64,000 bases of DNA from Isochrysis galbana (Eukaryota > Haptophyta > Isochrysidales > Isochrysidaceae): contig CM030937.1 in assembly GCA_018136815.1 (NCBI GenBank), positions 1,626,679 through 1,690,678 on the forward strand. The letters are read 5' to 3'. This document shows, piece by piece, positions 43,448-53,295 of this stretch. The position numbers and the translations under genes were made by a program. The notes beneath the pieces were generated by a model, which saw only the letters and a program-made list of their open reading frames with translations, did not search any database and was not told the DNA's origin. Numbering within the stretch: the first letter of the stretch is position 1; each line of letters begins with the position of its first letter.

Positions 43448-45142
43448 ATGGCGCGGAGGCTGCTGCTGCTCTCCTCGTTGCTGCTGCTCTCTGCCCCGCT
43501 CCATGCTTCCGATGGCCGATGCATCTCGTGCGGCAAGCGGCCCCTCCGCCCCGTACGTCCTCCGCCGCAGCCGCCGCAGCCCCTCTCCCTCCGCGGTGGC
43601 TCCTCTCCCCTCCTCTCCAATCTGAAGATCCCGCTCGCCTTCACATGCTGGTACCTCTTCTCCATTGTCTACTCGATCGTGAACAAGGAGGTATAGCCGG
43701 CCCTCCGACAATGGGATCGATTGTACACGACCTCCGCACCTGACCATCCGCACGCATAGATCCGTCTTATCTACTGGTGCTGCTTCTCCGATCGGGAACA
43801 AGCGGCTCAGCACAAAGTGGGATGAGGGCGAGCCACCGCCGTGTGCCTGGCGACCAGACGCGCTACAAGCACACGCGCTCATGCACCCTCCCGCTCTTTC
43901 CACGGCAGGTCCTTTCATCGTGGAACTTCCCCTGCACATCCGCCGCTGCGCAGCTCCTGGTGGGCGTGCTCACGATCGGCGTGCTTTGGACGCCGATCCC
44001 TCTGCCCGGACGGGCGGTCCCGCTCCAGCTCCGCGCGCCACCCATCCTAAGCATCAGCGACCTGAAAAAACTTTCCACGGTCGCATCGTGCCTTGCAGCA
44101 GGCCACCTTCTCTCGACCGTCGCTCCGGCCTACGGAACCGTCGCCTTCACAAACGTTGTGAAGACAGCTGAGCCTCTCTTTACGTGTGCTTTCTCAGCCA
44201 TCTTTCTCGGCCAGACTTTCTCGCTCCCAGTCTACCTCTCGCTCATCCCGGTCATCTTTGGTGTGTGCTTGGCTACTGCCTCCGAGGTGTCCTTCTCCCT
44301 CATCTCGCTCATCTCCGGGTTGCTGTCTAATGTCGCATTCGCCATGCGCGCCATCACTGCCAAGAGTGTCATGCAGGGAGGCCAGCTCGGGAAGAATCTG
44401 ACGTCACAAAACCTTTACGGGGTGAGTCCGCGGACCTGCTATCTTGGCGTTCCAGGCAGGGCCAGCCACTCGAGCGCCGCGGTTGGTCGGCGATGGCCGC
44501 TCGCCATCGCCAAGCGTGCGCTTAGGCCAGTCGTAGCTGCTCACTCGTCCTCGATCTAGTGACGCAAGTCGTGCCAGCGCATTAGTTCTCGATCTGGCGC
44601 CGCATTGTAGGTCCTTACGGCGATGGCCCTCGCAATGTGCATTCCTGTCGCGGCCCTTGTGGAGGGACCGAAAATTATATCGGGCACGCGCGCGACCCTG
44701 GAATCGATCGGCACCTCCGCCTTCGTCAAGCGACTCTTGCTGTTGGGCACGTCTCACTACTTCTACAATGAGTGCGTAGTACCCCTGCTCGAGGCCGATC
44801 ACATCGTTGCACTGCTATTGCTCCCTGCCCTCGCACTTTGCCCTAGCAAGGATTTCTGCCCCGCCTGCACTCTCACCCCATGTATGTGCAGACATATCCC
44901 CGCCGACAACCCTTGAGCCTCAAGCCTCAACCTCGCTCCTGGTCTCAAACAGGTGCGCCTTTTTGGCGCTATCTTCGGTGCACCCCGTCACGCATGCCGT
45001 GGCGAACACAGTCAAGCGCATCGCTGTCATCATCATCTCGCTACTAGTCTTCCGCAATCCTCTCACTCTTCCCGGCGCGGTCGGGTCGGCCATGGCGATT
45101 GGCGGCGTCCTTCTCTACTCGCTCGCCAAGGCGCACAGCTGA
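43448..45142 (+). CDS. Plastid triose-phosphate/phosphate translocator family protein (TPT/GPT-like), four exons
   Basis: join(43448..43690, 43909..44421, 44611..44771, 44953..45142), 368 aa; sums and phases are consistent (0, 0, then phase 2). Donors GTATAG, GTGAGT, GTGCGT; the last junction rebuilds HYFYNE^CAFLALSSV. A clear signal peptide (MARRLLLLSSLLLLSAPLHA) precedes SDGR and a basic transit-like segment, i.e. bipartite plastid targeting. The DMT-fold carrier follows: FTCWYLFSIVYSIVNKEVLS, TNVVKTAEPLFTCAFSAIFL, and the family's C-terminal signature HAVANTVKRIAVIIISLLVF-RNPLT, whose Lys-Arg pair binds phosphate in pPT proteins. It exchanges a phosphorylated C3, C5 or C6 compound for phosphate across a plastid membrane; the exact substrate is not decidable. 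Start is the only ATG preceding the signal peptide. Confidence 0.9.
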
Positions 45143-46282
45143 GGGTGACACCTCAGCTCGCCCCTTAGTCGCTCCCGTCGGTATTGGATTTTCCAATAGC
45201 GACCGCGGCAATGGCCTAGTGTCCGGCATGCTGGGTAGCCAGCTGAGTCCACTACGAGTGAGGCCCGAATGAGCATTCGAAGCTCGTGAACTGGAAGCAT
45301 GGTGCTCCAGTCTCCAAGCGGCATGCAACCGGTCGCAATCGGCACCCATCATCAGAAGGAGTGGACGTGCCTTGTCCTTGGTTGTGTACCAGATGCATAC
45401 CATAAACGTGCGGCGGCGGAGGGAAGAGTGGGCAGCTCGCAACTCTCTCCTTCCTCGATCCACTCGCCTTCTCAACATGATACTATCCATGTCCCTCGTA
45501 TGTCACGGTTTGTTTTGCTCATTTTATTCAACGTATACTTTACATAAGGAAGTCTTGTCGGTGTTCGTTGTTGTGCGACAACGCCAAAGCAGCTGCCGTT
45601 CTCGCGATTCACCTCGGCGAGGAGCGCCAATGGAGGCTTCTAGCCCACAAGGACGGCGCGGTCGCAAAACGGATCGAGCTCTCGGCGGCAATCTCCCCTT
45701 TCACCAATATTCGGTAGTTTCTTTTTATGCCTCTTTGGCTTGGCGACGCTGATGCCATTGCCTTGCCGCACTGCCACTCATACGCATGGCATGAATATTA
45801 CTACTACATCACATGTGGGCCGACATGAGCCCCTTATTGTCATCTCTCGTTCCTCATTCTGATGTATCAATTTTGGGTTGTCAACGGTGGCAGTGCGTTG
45901 GCGTGGTGTCATCTTTAAAAAATGGCGGCAGTAGACTATTGGTATTTTCCCCGTCGTTCTTTCTTTTCTCTCGCCATTGTTTCTGGCGCGCTCGCTCGGA
46001 AGCACCCCCTCGTGTCTGTCCCTCGTGTGCCCTACCTCGTTCCGCTTGCTGTCATGCCCTCCGACCCCGCTCTCACGCCATGTAACAGGACCTATGCACA
46101 ACACTTCTTCATCACCATCACGCTCTCCCTCTCCCTCCACACACCACATTGCCCAAGCCCCAACATAGTCACACGCACAAGCAGCTCACAGCTCACACAC
46201 CCACAAGCACATTCACTCCATTGTCCATTGCCATTCCGCCTCGTCACAGCCCTGCTAGCCCACTCTCCCAGCCTGACAGGCA
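45143..46282. other. Intergenic
   Basis: No gene confidently seen. A short plus frame at 45593-45720 (AAVLAIHLGEERQWRLLAHK-type) looks mildly coding-like and is preceded by AG, but has no partner exon. Confidence 0.4.
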
Positions 46283-46562
46283 AGGTCGTTTGCCTTCATT
46301 TGGTACCCCTCGTTTCCAAATACGCGATGCGCCGCTCCCGGCACAAAAAAAATCTTCTAGTATTTGAGCAAAGGCACCCACCTCACAGTGCTCAACCATG
46401 TCTAAGACCAAAAGCGTTCAATTATCCCCATTCCTGCTAACACCTTTCGTTGTCACCTGGAGGTTACTTGACTCAACTTGACACTTCACATGTTGAAACC
46501 CACACGTGGTCTAACTCCATTCACTCGACTTGTGGCAGGGTCGATATCTCGTTGAAATTCAC
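46283..46562 (+). repeat. Composite of two duplicated blocks (matches 20225-20590 and 14955-15110)
   Basis: 46283-46405 repeats the CCTTCATTTGGTACCCCTCG, CTCCCGGCACAAAAAAAATC and CACCTCACAGTGCTCAACCATG segments of 20225-20590. It then joins directly at 46408 to the CAAAAGCGTTCAATTATCCC block of 14955-15110. All copies have the same orientation. The junction shows that the two modules move or duplicate separately. Confidence 0.75.
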
Positions 46563-46698
46563 GATCCACGTCTCACACCAAAGAGCACTGATGAGTGTAT
46601 GTCCACACCAAAGAGCACCGACCCTCTCCCTTCAGAGCCCTCCTCTCCCTTCAGAGCCCTCCTCTCCCCTGTCGCCCTCCCCGTGTACCAGAATCGCG

Positions 46699-47271
46699 AT
46701 GGCCTCCTCTTCTGTGAAGCGTCCTATGGAACCAGACGAAGAGCCCCGTCAAGTGTCACCTCACCCGTGTGCACGTCGCAACGGGAAGCTTCTGTGGGAG
46801 TATTGCACTACGAATCAATTCCCACCTATAGAGGACTTGGGCCAGGACATCGACTTTATGTATGTAGATGATTGCCATCAGACCACTTCACTGATCGAGG
46901 CATCTTCTCGCGGGCATTTCTGGTGCGTAAAGAAAACATTGGAGTTGTTCAAGGATCGACAGAAGAGTGCATCTGCATTGGTGACGTTTGTCAACCAGGT
47001 TGGAGCTACCCAGAAGCAGACCGCCCTTATCATGGCTGCCAAGCGAGGGCATGCTCATATTGTGGTTGAACTCCTCAATGCCGGTGCCATGATTGAGGCT
47101 ATGGATGATGATGGATATACTCCTCTACTTCATGCCTGTAAGATGAATCACATAGAAGTGACCGAAGTGCTCCTTGCGAATGGTGCTCACATCAGCAACA
47201 ACGACATTCATCAGATGACCAACGATGACACAATGATCGATCTACTGACGCGTGCAGGCCCTAGATGTTAA
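46699..47271 (+). CDS. Small ankyrin-repeat protein whose last codons were replaced by a MITE
   Basis: 190 aa from ATG 46699 (MASSSVKRPMEPDEEPRQVS); the frame is open further upstream but that part is the duplicated block. Residues about 60-180 form two clear ankyrin repeats plus flanking helices: TSLIEASSRGHFWCVKKTLE, TALIMAAKRGHAHIVVELLN and TPLLHACKMNHIEVTEVLLA. The final codons ...TRAG-PRC-stop come from the terminal repeat of a hAT-type MITE inserted at 47260; the pre-insertion site reads ...TRAG-A-stop. Thus the change costs one residue and adds three. Function unknown; ankyrin-only proteins act as binding scaffolds. Less GC-rich than neighbours. Confidence 0.7.
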   Translation: MASSSVKRPMEPDEEPRQVSPHPCARRNGKLLWEYCTTNQFPPIEDLGQDIDFMYVDDCHQTTSLIEASSRGHFWCVKKTLELFKDRQKSASALVTFVNQVGATQKQTALIMAAKRGHAHIVVELLNAGAMIEAMDDDGYTPLLHACKMNHIEVTEVLLANGAHISNNDIHQMTNDDTMIDLLTRAGPRC

Positions 47272-47763
47272 ACACAGGAACAGTGTGTTTCTACGGAAGC
47301 CAAAAACAGTGTTTTTCACCGTGTTTCTAGGAGACCCCCATGTCCGGAACAGAGGGTTGCGCGCTGCGGGCGCGCGGTGTGAGTGAGCTGCGAGCGAGGC
47401 CATAGCCATAGCATAATCAATCCCGCCACCTGATTGCGTGGCCTCCCACCTGCACCACTACACCACTAGCTACCACCACCTACCACCTAGCACCTAGTTG
47501 GATGCAAGACAATCAATCATCAATCACAATCATCCTTGACAATTACAATTACAATTACACTCCCACAGGAACTACCGGTAGCTGTGAGCTATGAGCCTAC
47601 GGGAGATGGATATAAATATATATGTATAATATAATACTACTATCTATATATAAATATATGACCCGCTGTTTTCGGTACTGTGTTTCACCGTGTTTCCAAA
47701 AAAGCCAAAAACAGCTGTTTTTGGTGTGTTTCTAGACCTTACCCACCGTGTTTAACATCTAGG
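47260..47763. mobile_element. hAT-type MITE with 16-bp TIR and 8-bp target duplication
   Basis: CCTAGATGTTAAACAC at 47260-47275 is mirrored exactly at 47748-47763. GTGCAGGC is duplicated outside (47252-47259 and 47764-47771). The 504-bp interior has GTGTTTC/GAAACAC and AAAAACAG subterminal repeats and an AT-rich centre, and no coding capacity. Related GTTTTT/AAAAAC fragments lie at 42640-42990. Confidence 0.9.
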
Positions 47764-47771
47764 GTGCAGGC

Positions 47772-48177
47772 GCTTGAGAGGACCTCCCCAAACTTGGGTG
47801 CATTTCGGTATACGAGTAGTGGGATGGGAATGGGAGTTTTATTATTTGAAGGGGAGAGATCCATAGTCCACGGTGTGATACCTTACAAAAAAACTGTCAT
47901 TGTAATAGGTACATTCTATACCATGACGTATTACACGAAGCTTCCGTGGCTCGCTGTAGGTGTGCGACAGGTTCACCCGTGGGTACTGAGGACGGTCCCC
48001 GCCCCGGGGGTGGAATGACGTTCATTGGTAGTCTTATCGTATTGATCGGCCAGTTGGTGGAGTGGGTGGGTGGGCAGTTGGTCGAGTGAGTGGGCAGTTT
48101 GGGTGGTCAAGTGGATGGGCAGTTTCAAGTGGATGAGCAGTTGGTGGATTGGGTTGGCAGTTGGTGGATTGGTCCGT
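47772..48177. other. Intergenic with GGCAGTTGGT tandem repeat
   Basis: 48040-48170 contains imperfect copies of a GTGGGCAGTTGGTGGATGG-type unit. No gene recognised. Confidence 0.5.
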
Positions 48178-48400
48178 CACGCGCGCTCACGCTCTACCCG
48201 TAAAGAATTGGCGGTCGCGCCCGCGGGGGGATCGGTTCCTTTATATCTAAGCTACATTCGGCATTTGATTCCCGCCCGATGCAGCGCCGTGTCGGGCTGC
48301 CGACAGTCCGACCACCCCCTGACCCTCTTGCATCATTGCCCGCGCAGCCCACCCAGCTCCTCACAGCGCGTGCACGCGGCTACCCTGGCTGCCAAGAATA
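48178..48400 (-). repeat. Partial inverted copy of the hAT-like element interior (35930-36135)
   Basis: GCGCGCTCACGCTCTACCCG, GGTTCCTTTATATCTAAGCT (TATA box), GATGCAGCGCCGTGTCGGGC and ACCCAGCTCCTCACAGCGCG match the minus strand of 36135-35930 almost base for base. The match stops inside CTGGCTGCCA near 48394. No terminal repeats are present. Confidence 0.8.
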
Positions 48401-49051
48401 TTAAAAGGTTTTTTTCTTCGTTCTCGTGCGGGCACGTGGTGCCTGCGTGCGCCATGGCCCCTCTCTGGGGGTCCCTCTGGTCCTCCTAGATCTAGATAGA
48501 GGGCCAGCTGAGGCAGCTCAGGGGGCAATGGAGGCTGGGGCCGGGCCCCTGGCCCCTGGCCTCTCCTCCTCTCTCCTGCCTCTCGCCTCTCCCTCACTCG
48601 TCTCGCCGGTCGCCGGCCCAGGGTGCTTGCCTTCCTGGCGGCTCAGGCGGTCTGTGGCTTAGTGGTGAAAGGGCGGAGTCAGTACGATGGGAGGCCAGAG
48701 CAGGCGGATGCGTGCGGCGCGCGTCGCGCGCGTCGCGAGAGTCTAGACTGGAATGATGATTGCTCAGCCCCTGCCAAAGGGCAGGGGCTGAGGGTGGTTG
48801 TGCAGTTGTGCAGGCTCACCCAGGGGCCCAGGGGGGGTCTGCGATGGAGGGAGGGGGGCGCGAGGTCCCCATTGACCCCTACTTATAAAGGTAGGTTCTT
48901 CTGAAAGGGGTGGATTCGGATCTCGCGAAGGCACTTTCTTGTTTCTCCGATGCTACCGACATCCGTGTATATGTATGCGTGCGACAGATGCCGTTGCTGC
49001 GCCAGCAAAAAATGACTCCTCATGCTTGAAAGTTTGTCATCGCCCGTATTT
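48401..49051. other. Intergenic
   Basis: No gene recognised. GGGGCCAG-rich at 48520-48580, with a short stem-forming CCCCTGCC...GGCAGGGG near 48769-48790. Confidence 0.4.
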
Positions 49052-49903
49052 TCACTTACCCTTTGCTACACTGGTCACTTGGGAGTTATAGATATTTGTC
49101 GCCGTGGAGTTTGGTGGATAACATGGAGGCGCCAATGTGGCTGTGCCGGTACGCAAACGAGAATTAGGGTCATGAAGACCTAACTCGTACACATACACAG
49201 GGATATTTGCCCCTGTTCGCTGCACACATTTCAGCCGCTCTTTCAGGCCAGCAGCGCGTGCCTGCTCGAGGAAGTCGCCTTGTTTGTGCTTCCCGTCTTC
49301 CGTGCGCGCTTGCCAGCTTATGAAGATGCGCGTGCCCTCGTTGGTGTGGCGGCGTATGGTCTCCACGAGAGATGGATAGAATTGGCTCAGGTACATAACC
49401 TCACACCCGATAATCACGTCCCATTTCCCAGGCAGGACAGTACCTTCCTCCCAGTCAAGCTCTACACACTCGACATCTAACTCCGATACCTTGCCGCGCG
49501 CCAGATCGGCCTCAGCTGTGCAAGGGAAGCGCTTTTGGTTACGCAGCACATTCCTCATCAGCAGGTCGAGCATGCCCCGTCGATCGGTGGCAGTGACGCA
49601 GGCTCCTCGCTGTGCCATCTTGAGTGCAAGCCATCCGGTCCCCGATCCGAGCTCCAGCACGCGCGCGCCCTGCCACTCGACGCCAAAGTCACCGAGGGCG
49701 GATGCAAGCAGCCCAGACGCCTCCCACACGGTGCCCCCTGTCAGCTGCGGGCGCTCCTCCTGTAGCACAACGATATCGTCGCCGGTGCCACCGGGTGGGG
49801 GGCACGTTCGTGCGCTCCCCGCCTCCTCCTCCACATACAGCACCAGCATGCTCAGCCGCACCGCTGAACCCGAGACGGCCGACACGCGCAGCCGGCAGCC
49901 CAT
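49052..49903 (-). CDS. METTL21-type (Methyltransf_16) protein lysine methyltransferase
   Basis: 283 aa from ATG 49903 (MGCRLRVSAVSGSAVRLSML). The frame continues 71 codons further upstream to 50116, but that part overlaps a MITE end at 50090, so the inner start is preferred. Family features: GGTVWEASGLLASAL (the 'G..vWeaa..La' opening), VLELGSGTGWLALKMA (SAM motif I), VTATDRRGMLDLLMRNV (acidic loop binding the ribose), WDVIIGCEVMYLSQFYPSL (the [DE]xxY-like post-motif) and TRIFISWQAR. Such enzymes methylate lysines of chaperones, elongation factors or histones; the target here is unknown. Single exon. It is divergently placed to the GYF gene, sharing a 711-bp intergenic region that contains a MITE. 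Confidence 0.85.
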   Translation of the reverse strand: MGCRLRVSAVSGSAVRLSMLVLYVEEEAGSARTCPPPGGTGDDIVVLQEERPQLTGGTVWEASGLLASALGDFGVEWQGARVLELGSGTGWLALKMAQRGACVTATDRRGMLDLLMRNVLRNQKRFPCTAEADLARGKVSELDVECVELDWEEGTVLPGKWDVIIGCEVMYLSQFYPSLVETIRRHTNEGTRIFISWQARTEDGKHKQGDFLEQARAAGLKERLKCVQRTGANIPVYVYELGLHDPNSRLRTGTATLAPPCYPPNSTATNIYNSQVTSVAKGK

Positions 49904-50089
49904 CGTCGTCGACTGACGAGGACACTCCACGTTCTTACTCCCGAAGGACAGGATAAAGGATAAAGCCTCGCGCGGGAAGATTCTCGCGCGGAGCGGCGAG
50001 GAGGCACAAAAAGTCGATGTGAACACAACAGATGGAAGATGGAGGAGCAAGCGGCTCTCTACTAGAGTAGAGTCGAGTACTCCTACTCC

Positions 50090-50397
50090 TACAAGTAGAC
50101 GGTAAAAGAAAATCACGCGCGTTCACTTAGGGGCAGGGGGGTGAGTCTGTAGCTGACGGGTGTTCATTGTCGCGCGCCGTGAGTTGGGTGTGTTCGCGGC
50201 GTAGCCGCGAGGTGCATTTCGTTGTTTCGCTTAGATAAGAGCCGCGTTTACGCGGCGAGAGAAAAATTTTCAGGGTTTTGACAGTGTTCACTTTGGGGGT
50301 CAAGGGAGTAGTAGGTAGTTGACAATGTTCAAACGGTCAAAAAGTTTGAGTTGAGTTGGCATGTTCGCGTTCGACTTTTTTTTACCACCTACTTGTA
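50090..50397. mobile_element. MITE copy 2 (inverted relative to 10315-10594)
   Basis: TACAAGTAGACGGTA at 50090-50104 and TACCACCTACTTGTA at 50383-50397. The interior matches copy 1 in reverse (TTGACAATGTTCAAACGGTC, TTTGGGGGTCAAGGGAGTAG). Both flanks (50040-50089 and 50400-50520) are rich in GAGTACTC/TACTCTA motifs, like the surroundings of copy 1 and of the pogo-type transposon. Confidence 0.75.
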
Positions 50398-50555
50398 CTC
50401 ACTACCACCTCTACTTTACTTCTGCTACGGAGTAGCTTCATAGTCTAGAGTCTAGAGAGAAGATAGAGTGGAAGTACTTTACTCTACTCTACTCCACTCT
50501 AAAGTACAGTAGAGTACAGAGAAGCGAAGAGGTGAGTAGTCGTACATACGAGTTC

Positions 50556-50558
<3 letters not shown>

Positions 50559-50598
<40 letters not shown>
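50559..50598 (+). repeat. 40-base C homopolymer
   Basis: Uninterrupted C run 16 bp before the GYF gene start codon. Length is likely variable and unreliable in the assembly. Confidence 0.95.
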
Positions 50599-50600
<2 letters not shown>

Positions 50601-50613
50601 GACGAGGCGCGGG

Positions 50614-51358
50614 ATGGCTGCGGACGGCGTCCGTCGCGCCGACCTCTGGTGCTACATCGACGATGGCGGGAGCGTGCAGGGCCCATACGCGTCGAGCGCG
50701 ATGCGCGGCTGGCTGATCGCGGGCTACCTGCGCCTCAGCACACGAGTTGCGCCCAGCTCGTACGGAGAGATGCCCGAGCAGACGGAGTTTGCAGAGATCA
50801 GTGCCCTGTGGAGCCATCCACAAGAGCAGGTGAGCGCGCATGCCTCGCTCGCCCGCGCGCGCGCGGTGTAACCTGTGCCCACAGGACTCACACGGAAGTC
50901 CGCGTCACATGCAGGCGTTCTCGCCCGCCGATCCGCCAGCCAGTGTGGCCGATCCGTACGCAGAGGCGACGCATGGCAACGAGGAAAGCGCTTATGGCGA
51001 GCAAGAGGCCGGGCAGAACTACCTCGGACCTCTATCTAGGCCAAAGAATGCTGTTCGGTCATCACCATACGGCGATACAAGTAGACGCGATCATCGTGGA
51101 GGAGGAGGCGCGACGGAGTCCTTCGGGAGAGGCAGCAGTGCAAGCGGAAGGGGCCGCGGGCAAGGCGGGAAGGGTGGGAAGGGTGGGGCAGCTAGAGGGG
51201 GCGGCAAAGGAGGGGGAGGCAAGGGCTCAGGTCGAGTTCCGCCGCATTTGTTGCGGTATCAGGCATTTGCATCGGTGGGTCAAACTGGCTTCATGGGAGG
51301 CGGAGCGATGGGGTATCATGAAGGGAAGCCGAAACCGAACTCGGCTGGCCCTCGGTGA
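50614..51358 (+). CDS. GYF-domain protein with Gly/Arg-rich tail, two exons
   Basis: join(50614..50829, 50885..51358), 229 aa. The 55-nt intron GTGAGCGCGC...GTGCCCACAG is phase 0. Residues about 11-70 match a GYF fold: LWCYIDDGGSVQGPYASSAM-RGWLIAGYL, i.e. WxYxDxxGxxQGPYxxxxMxxW, which binds Pro-rich ligands. The tail (about 130-200) is Gly/Lys/Arg/Ser-rich (GGGGATESFGRGSSASGRGR), like RGG-type RNA-binding tails. Known GYF proteins act in splicing, mRNA repression or trafficking; an RNA-linked scaffold role is inferred. Start fits the domain boundary and lies after a C homopolymer. Head-to-head with the methyltransferase gene. Confidence 0.8.
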
Positions 51359-52266
51359 GGTCTTCCTCATCTCGCTTGTCCCTCGGCAAGCGCTCGCCGG
51401 CACTTTCCTCGCACAACGGGGTACCGTTTCGGGTGGCGATTCCGATGGGCTAACCGCAATGCCAGTGAGCGAGCCAAAATTTCTCGAAAATTTTCTGCGG
51501 AGGTCATTTCGTACTCTTGTAGTCCTACAGTGTGGTGTCGCTAATCTTCGCCATTCCACAATATGGTCATACCCACCACCTCTAGTTGAGTGGAAAAGAT
51601 GGTGGTAGCTCTTATGAGAGCTCCTTAAATCTTCTTTCACTTTGATGCTTGTCTCTTGTGTGCTACGTTGCAAATTCTGTTTTTCTCTTGCCTATTTTTT
51701 GGTTGGTGGATGGTGGGGATCGCTGAAACTATATACATACGCTATTATCAATAACAATAGCAATAATGCTGCTTAGCATAGCTACCATATATATCTCAAT
51801 CATGAACGTAATAATGTAAGCTTATTGCTAATCGTACGCATTAACCCCTTTATAATCAAACGGCCATGGACACACTCCGGTCCACACTTGACGGAACGCG
51901 ACCTTGCGCCGCGCCCACGGCCGCTCACGAGCGCAAGAACACACACATAGAAAGGCGCTTAGTATCGACCGCCGTTGGCTGCTCAACTTCTCAAAGTTTC
52001 TTCACTAGCGTGTAGAGCAGGGCTGACGCCCTTTAAAGGCGACAGGCACGGCACAGAAACACTATGCAGCGGCGCGCCTTCTTGTAAGCCGTCTTTGCCC
52101 TTGGTCATATGATACGCCGATTGAAAGGGGTAACAAGCTGTTGATTCCCTTCATCCAGCCACCGAGATCGCGCACATGCGCATGAATCCATCAACTCTGG
52201 CAGATTTCCACCTCAATTTCTCTGCCATGCGACATGCTTCCCGACATGCTTGACGGCAAGTCAGGC
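51359..52266. other. Intergenic between GYF and RMDN genes
   Basis: No gene recognised. AT-rich with microsatellite-like CAATAATG sequence at 51740-51860. Confidence 0.5.
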
Positions 52267-53295
52267 TCATATCTTGAGCTTTGCAGCTTCGGCAAGGGTT
52301 TCCTCGTCTTCGGGTGTCCGAGGCTTGCACGCCAAGCATCTCGCATGCCAGTGTTTTGCCTCGTCCTTGAGGCCGAGCCGTGCACATGTTTGCGCAAGCA
52401 AAAGCATATTCTTCGGGTAGAAGCCAGGGTCCGTCTTCTCCGCAGAGATAAAGTGCTCGTAGGCCTCCTCAAAGGTTGCAGTCGGCGGCGTGGCGAAGAG
52501 TGTGGCTGCAACCTTTTGCTCGATCCACGTCAATTTAGCCACCTCGTAGCACCTGCATGCAGATTTGGAGATCATCATTTGGAGGAACATGCGACATTGT
52601 AAGGGGTAGCAGTATTGCTGGCTGCGTTGCAAATCAGGCGCACCAGAGGCCGAGGAGATGGCGCGCGGTGGCGTCCTTTGGACTGAGATCAACGGCACGT
52701 TTGAAGTGATCCGCAACTGTGCATGGGCAGACTGGGGTGACGCAGTGCGCTTGAGGCCGATGCTGGCAGGCGTGCTAGCAAGGCAACAGTGACTGCGCTC
52801 GGTACCTATGAAGGAGTTCTTGATGCTGGCTGAAGTGCCTTCGAAGGACGAGCTAGAGCTGAGCGCGATGCCGCACCACTTGTGAGCACTGCCATCCTCG
52901 GGCGCCAGCTCGACAGCGCGCTGCGCCTTGCTCAGCGCCTCGTGCAGCAGTGCCTTCTTCACTTCCTTCTTGGCTTCTGCGTCCGCCTGCTTCTTGAGCG
53001 CTCTGGCCAGCCGCCAGAGGAGCTGTGCGTCATCTGCGCTGCTGGCGATTGCGTCGCGTAGCAGCCTGGCCAGTGCCTCGTACTCGTTTGCCTCGAACAG
53101 CTCGTCCGCCTGCTTGTAGAGTGTGGGTGGTGAAGGGGAGCCATTACAGAGCACCCTCTGGTGGTGCTCTGCTCCGAGAAGCAGGCCTGTCGCGCCGAGA
53201 AGGAGGGTGGCCGGGCGGGCGATAGGATGCGGGCGGCGGGCCGCACGGAGATGCGTCGCGGCGGCGCGCAGCAAACTGCAACGGAGGAGCAGCAT
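52267..53295 (-). CDS. Regulator of microtubule dynamics protein (RMDN/FAM82 family), three exons
   Basis: Exons 53295-52806, 52716-52644 and 52552-52267 give 282 aa with consistent phases. Donors are GTACCG and GTGCGC; acceptors ATGCACAG and CATGCAG. The two junctions rebuild SASIKNSFI^VADHFKRAVDL and ATARHLLGL^WCYEVAKLTW. Unspliced, the frame is also open, which hides the introns, but only the spliced product matches the family between residues 150 and 200. Features: Arg-rich N-terminus with a hydrophobic stretch (LLLGATGLLLG), suggesting mitochondrial targeting as in RMDN1; TPR-like helices LYKQADELFEANEYEALARL, LLHEALSKAQRAVELAPEDG, AHKWCGIALS; and the family end TWIEQKVAATLFATPPTATF-EEAYEHF...DPGFYPKN. 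Role in other eukaryotes: microtubule or organelle-contact function; exact function unclear. Confidence 0.85.
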   Translation of the reverse strand: MLLLRCSLLRAAATHLRAARRPHPIARPATLLLGATGLLLGAEHHQRVLCNGSPSPPTLYKQADELFEANEYEALARLLRDAIASSADDAQLLWRLARALKKQADAEAKKEVKKALLHEALSKAQRAVELAPEDGSAHKWCGIALSSSSSFEGTSASIKNSFIGTERSHCCLASTPASIGLKRTASPQSAHAQLRITSNVPLISVQRTPPRAISSASGAPDLQRSQQYCYPLQCRMFLQMMISKSACRCYEVAKLTWIEQKVAATLFATPPTATFEEAYEHFISAEKTDPGFYPKNMLLLAQTCARLGLKDEAKHWHARCLACKPRTPEDEETLAEAAKLKI

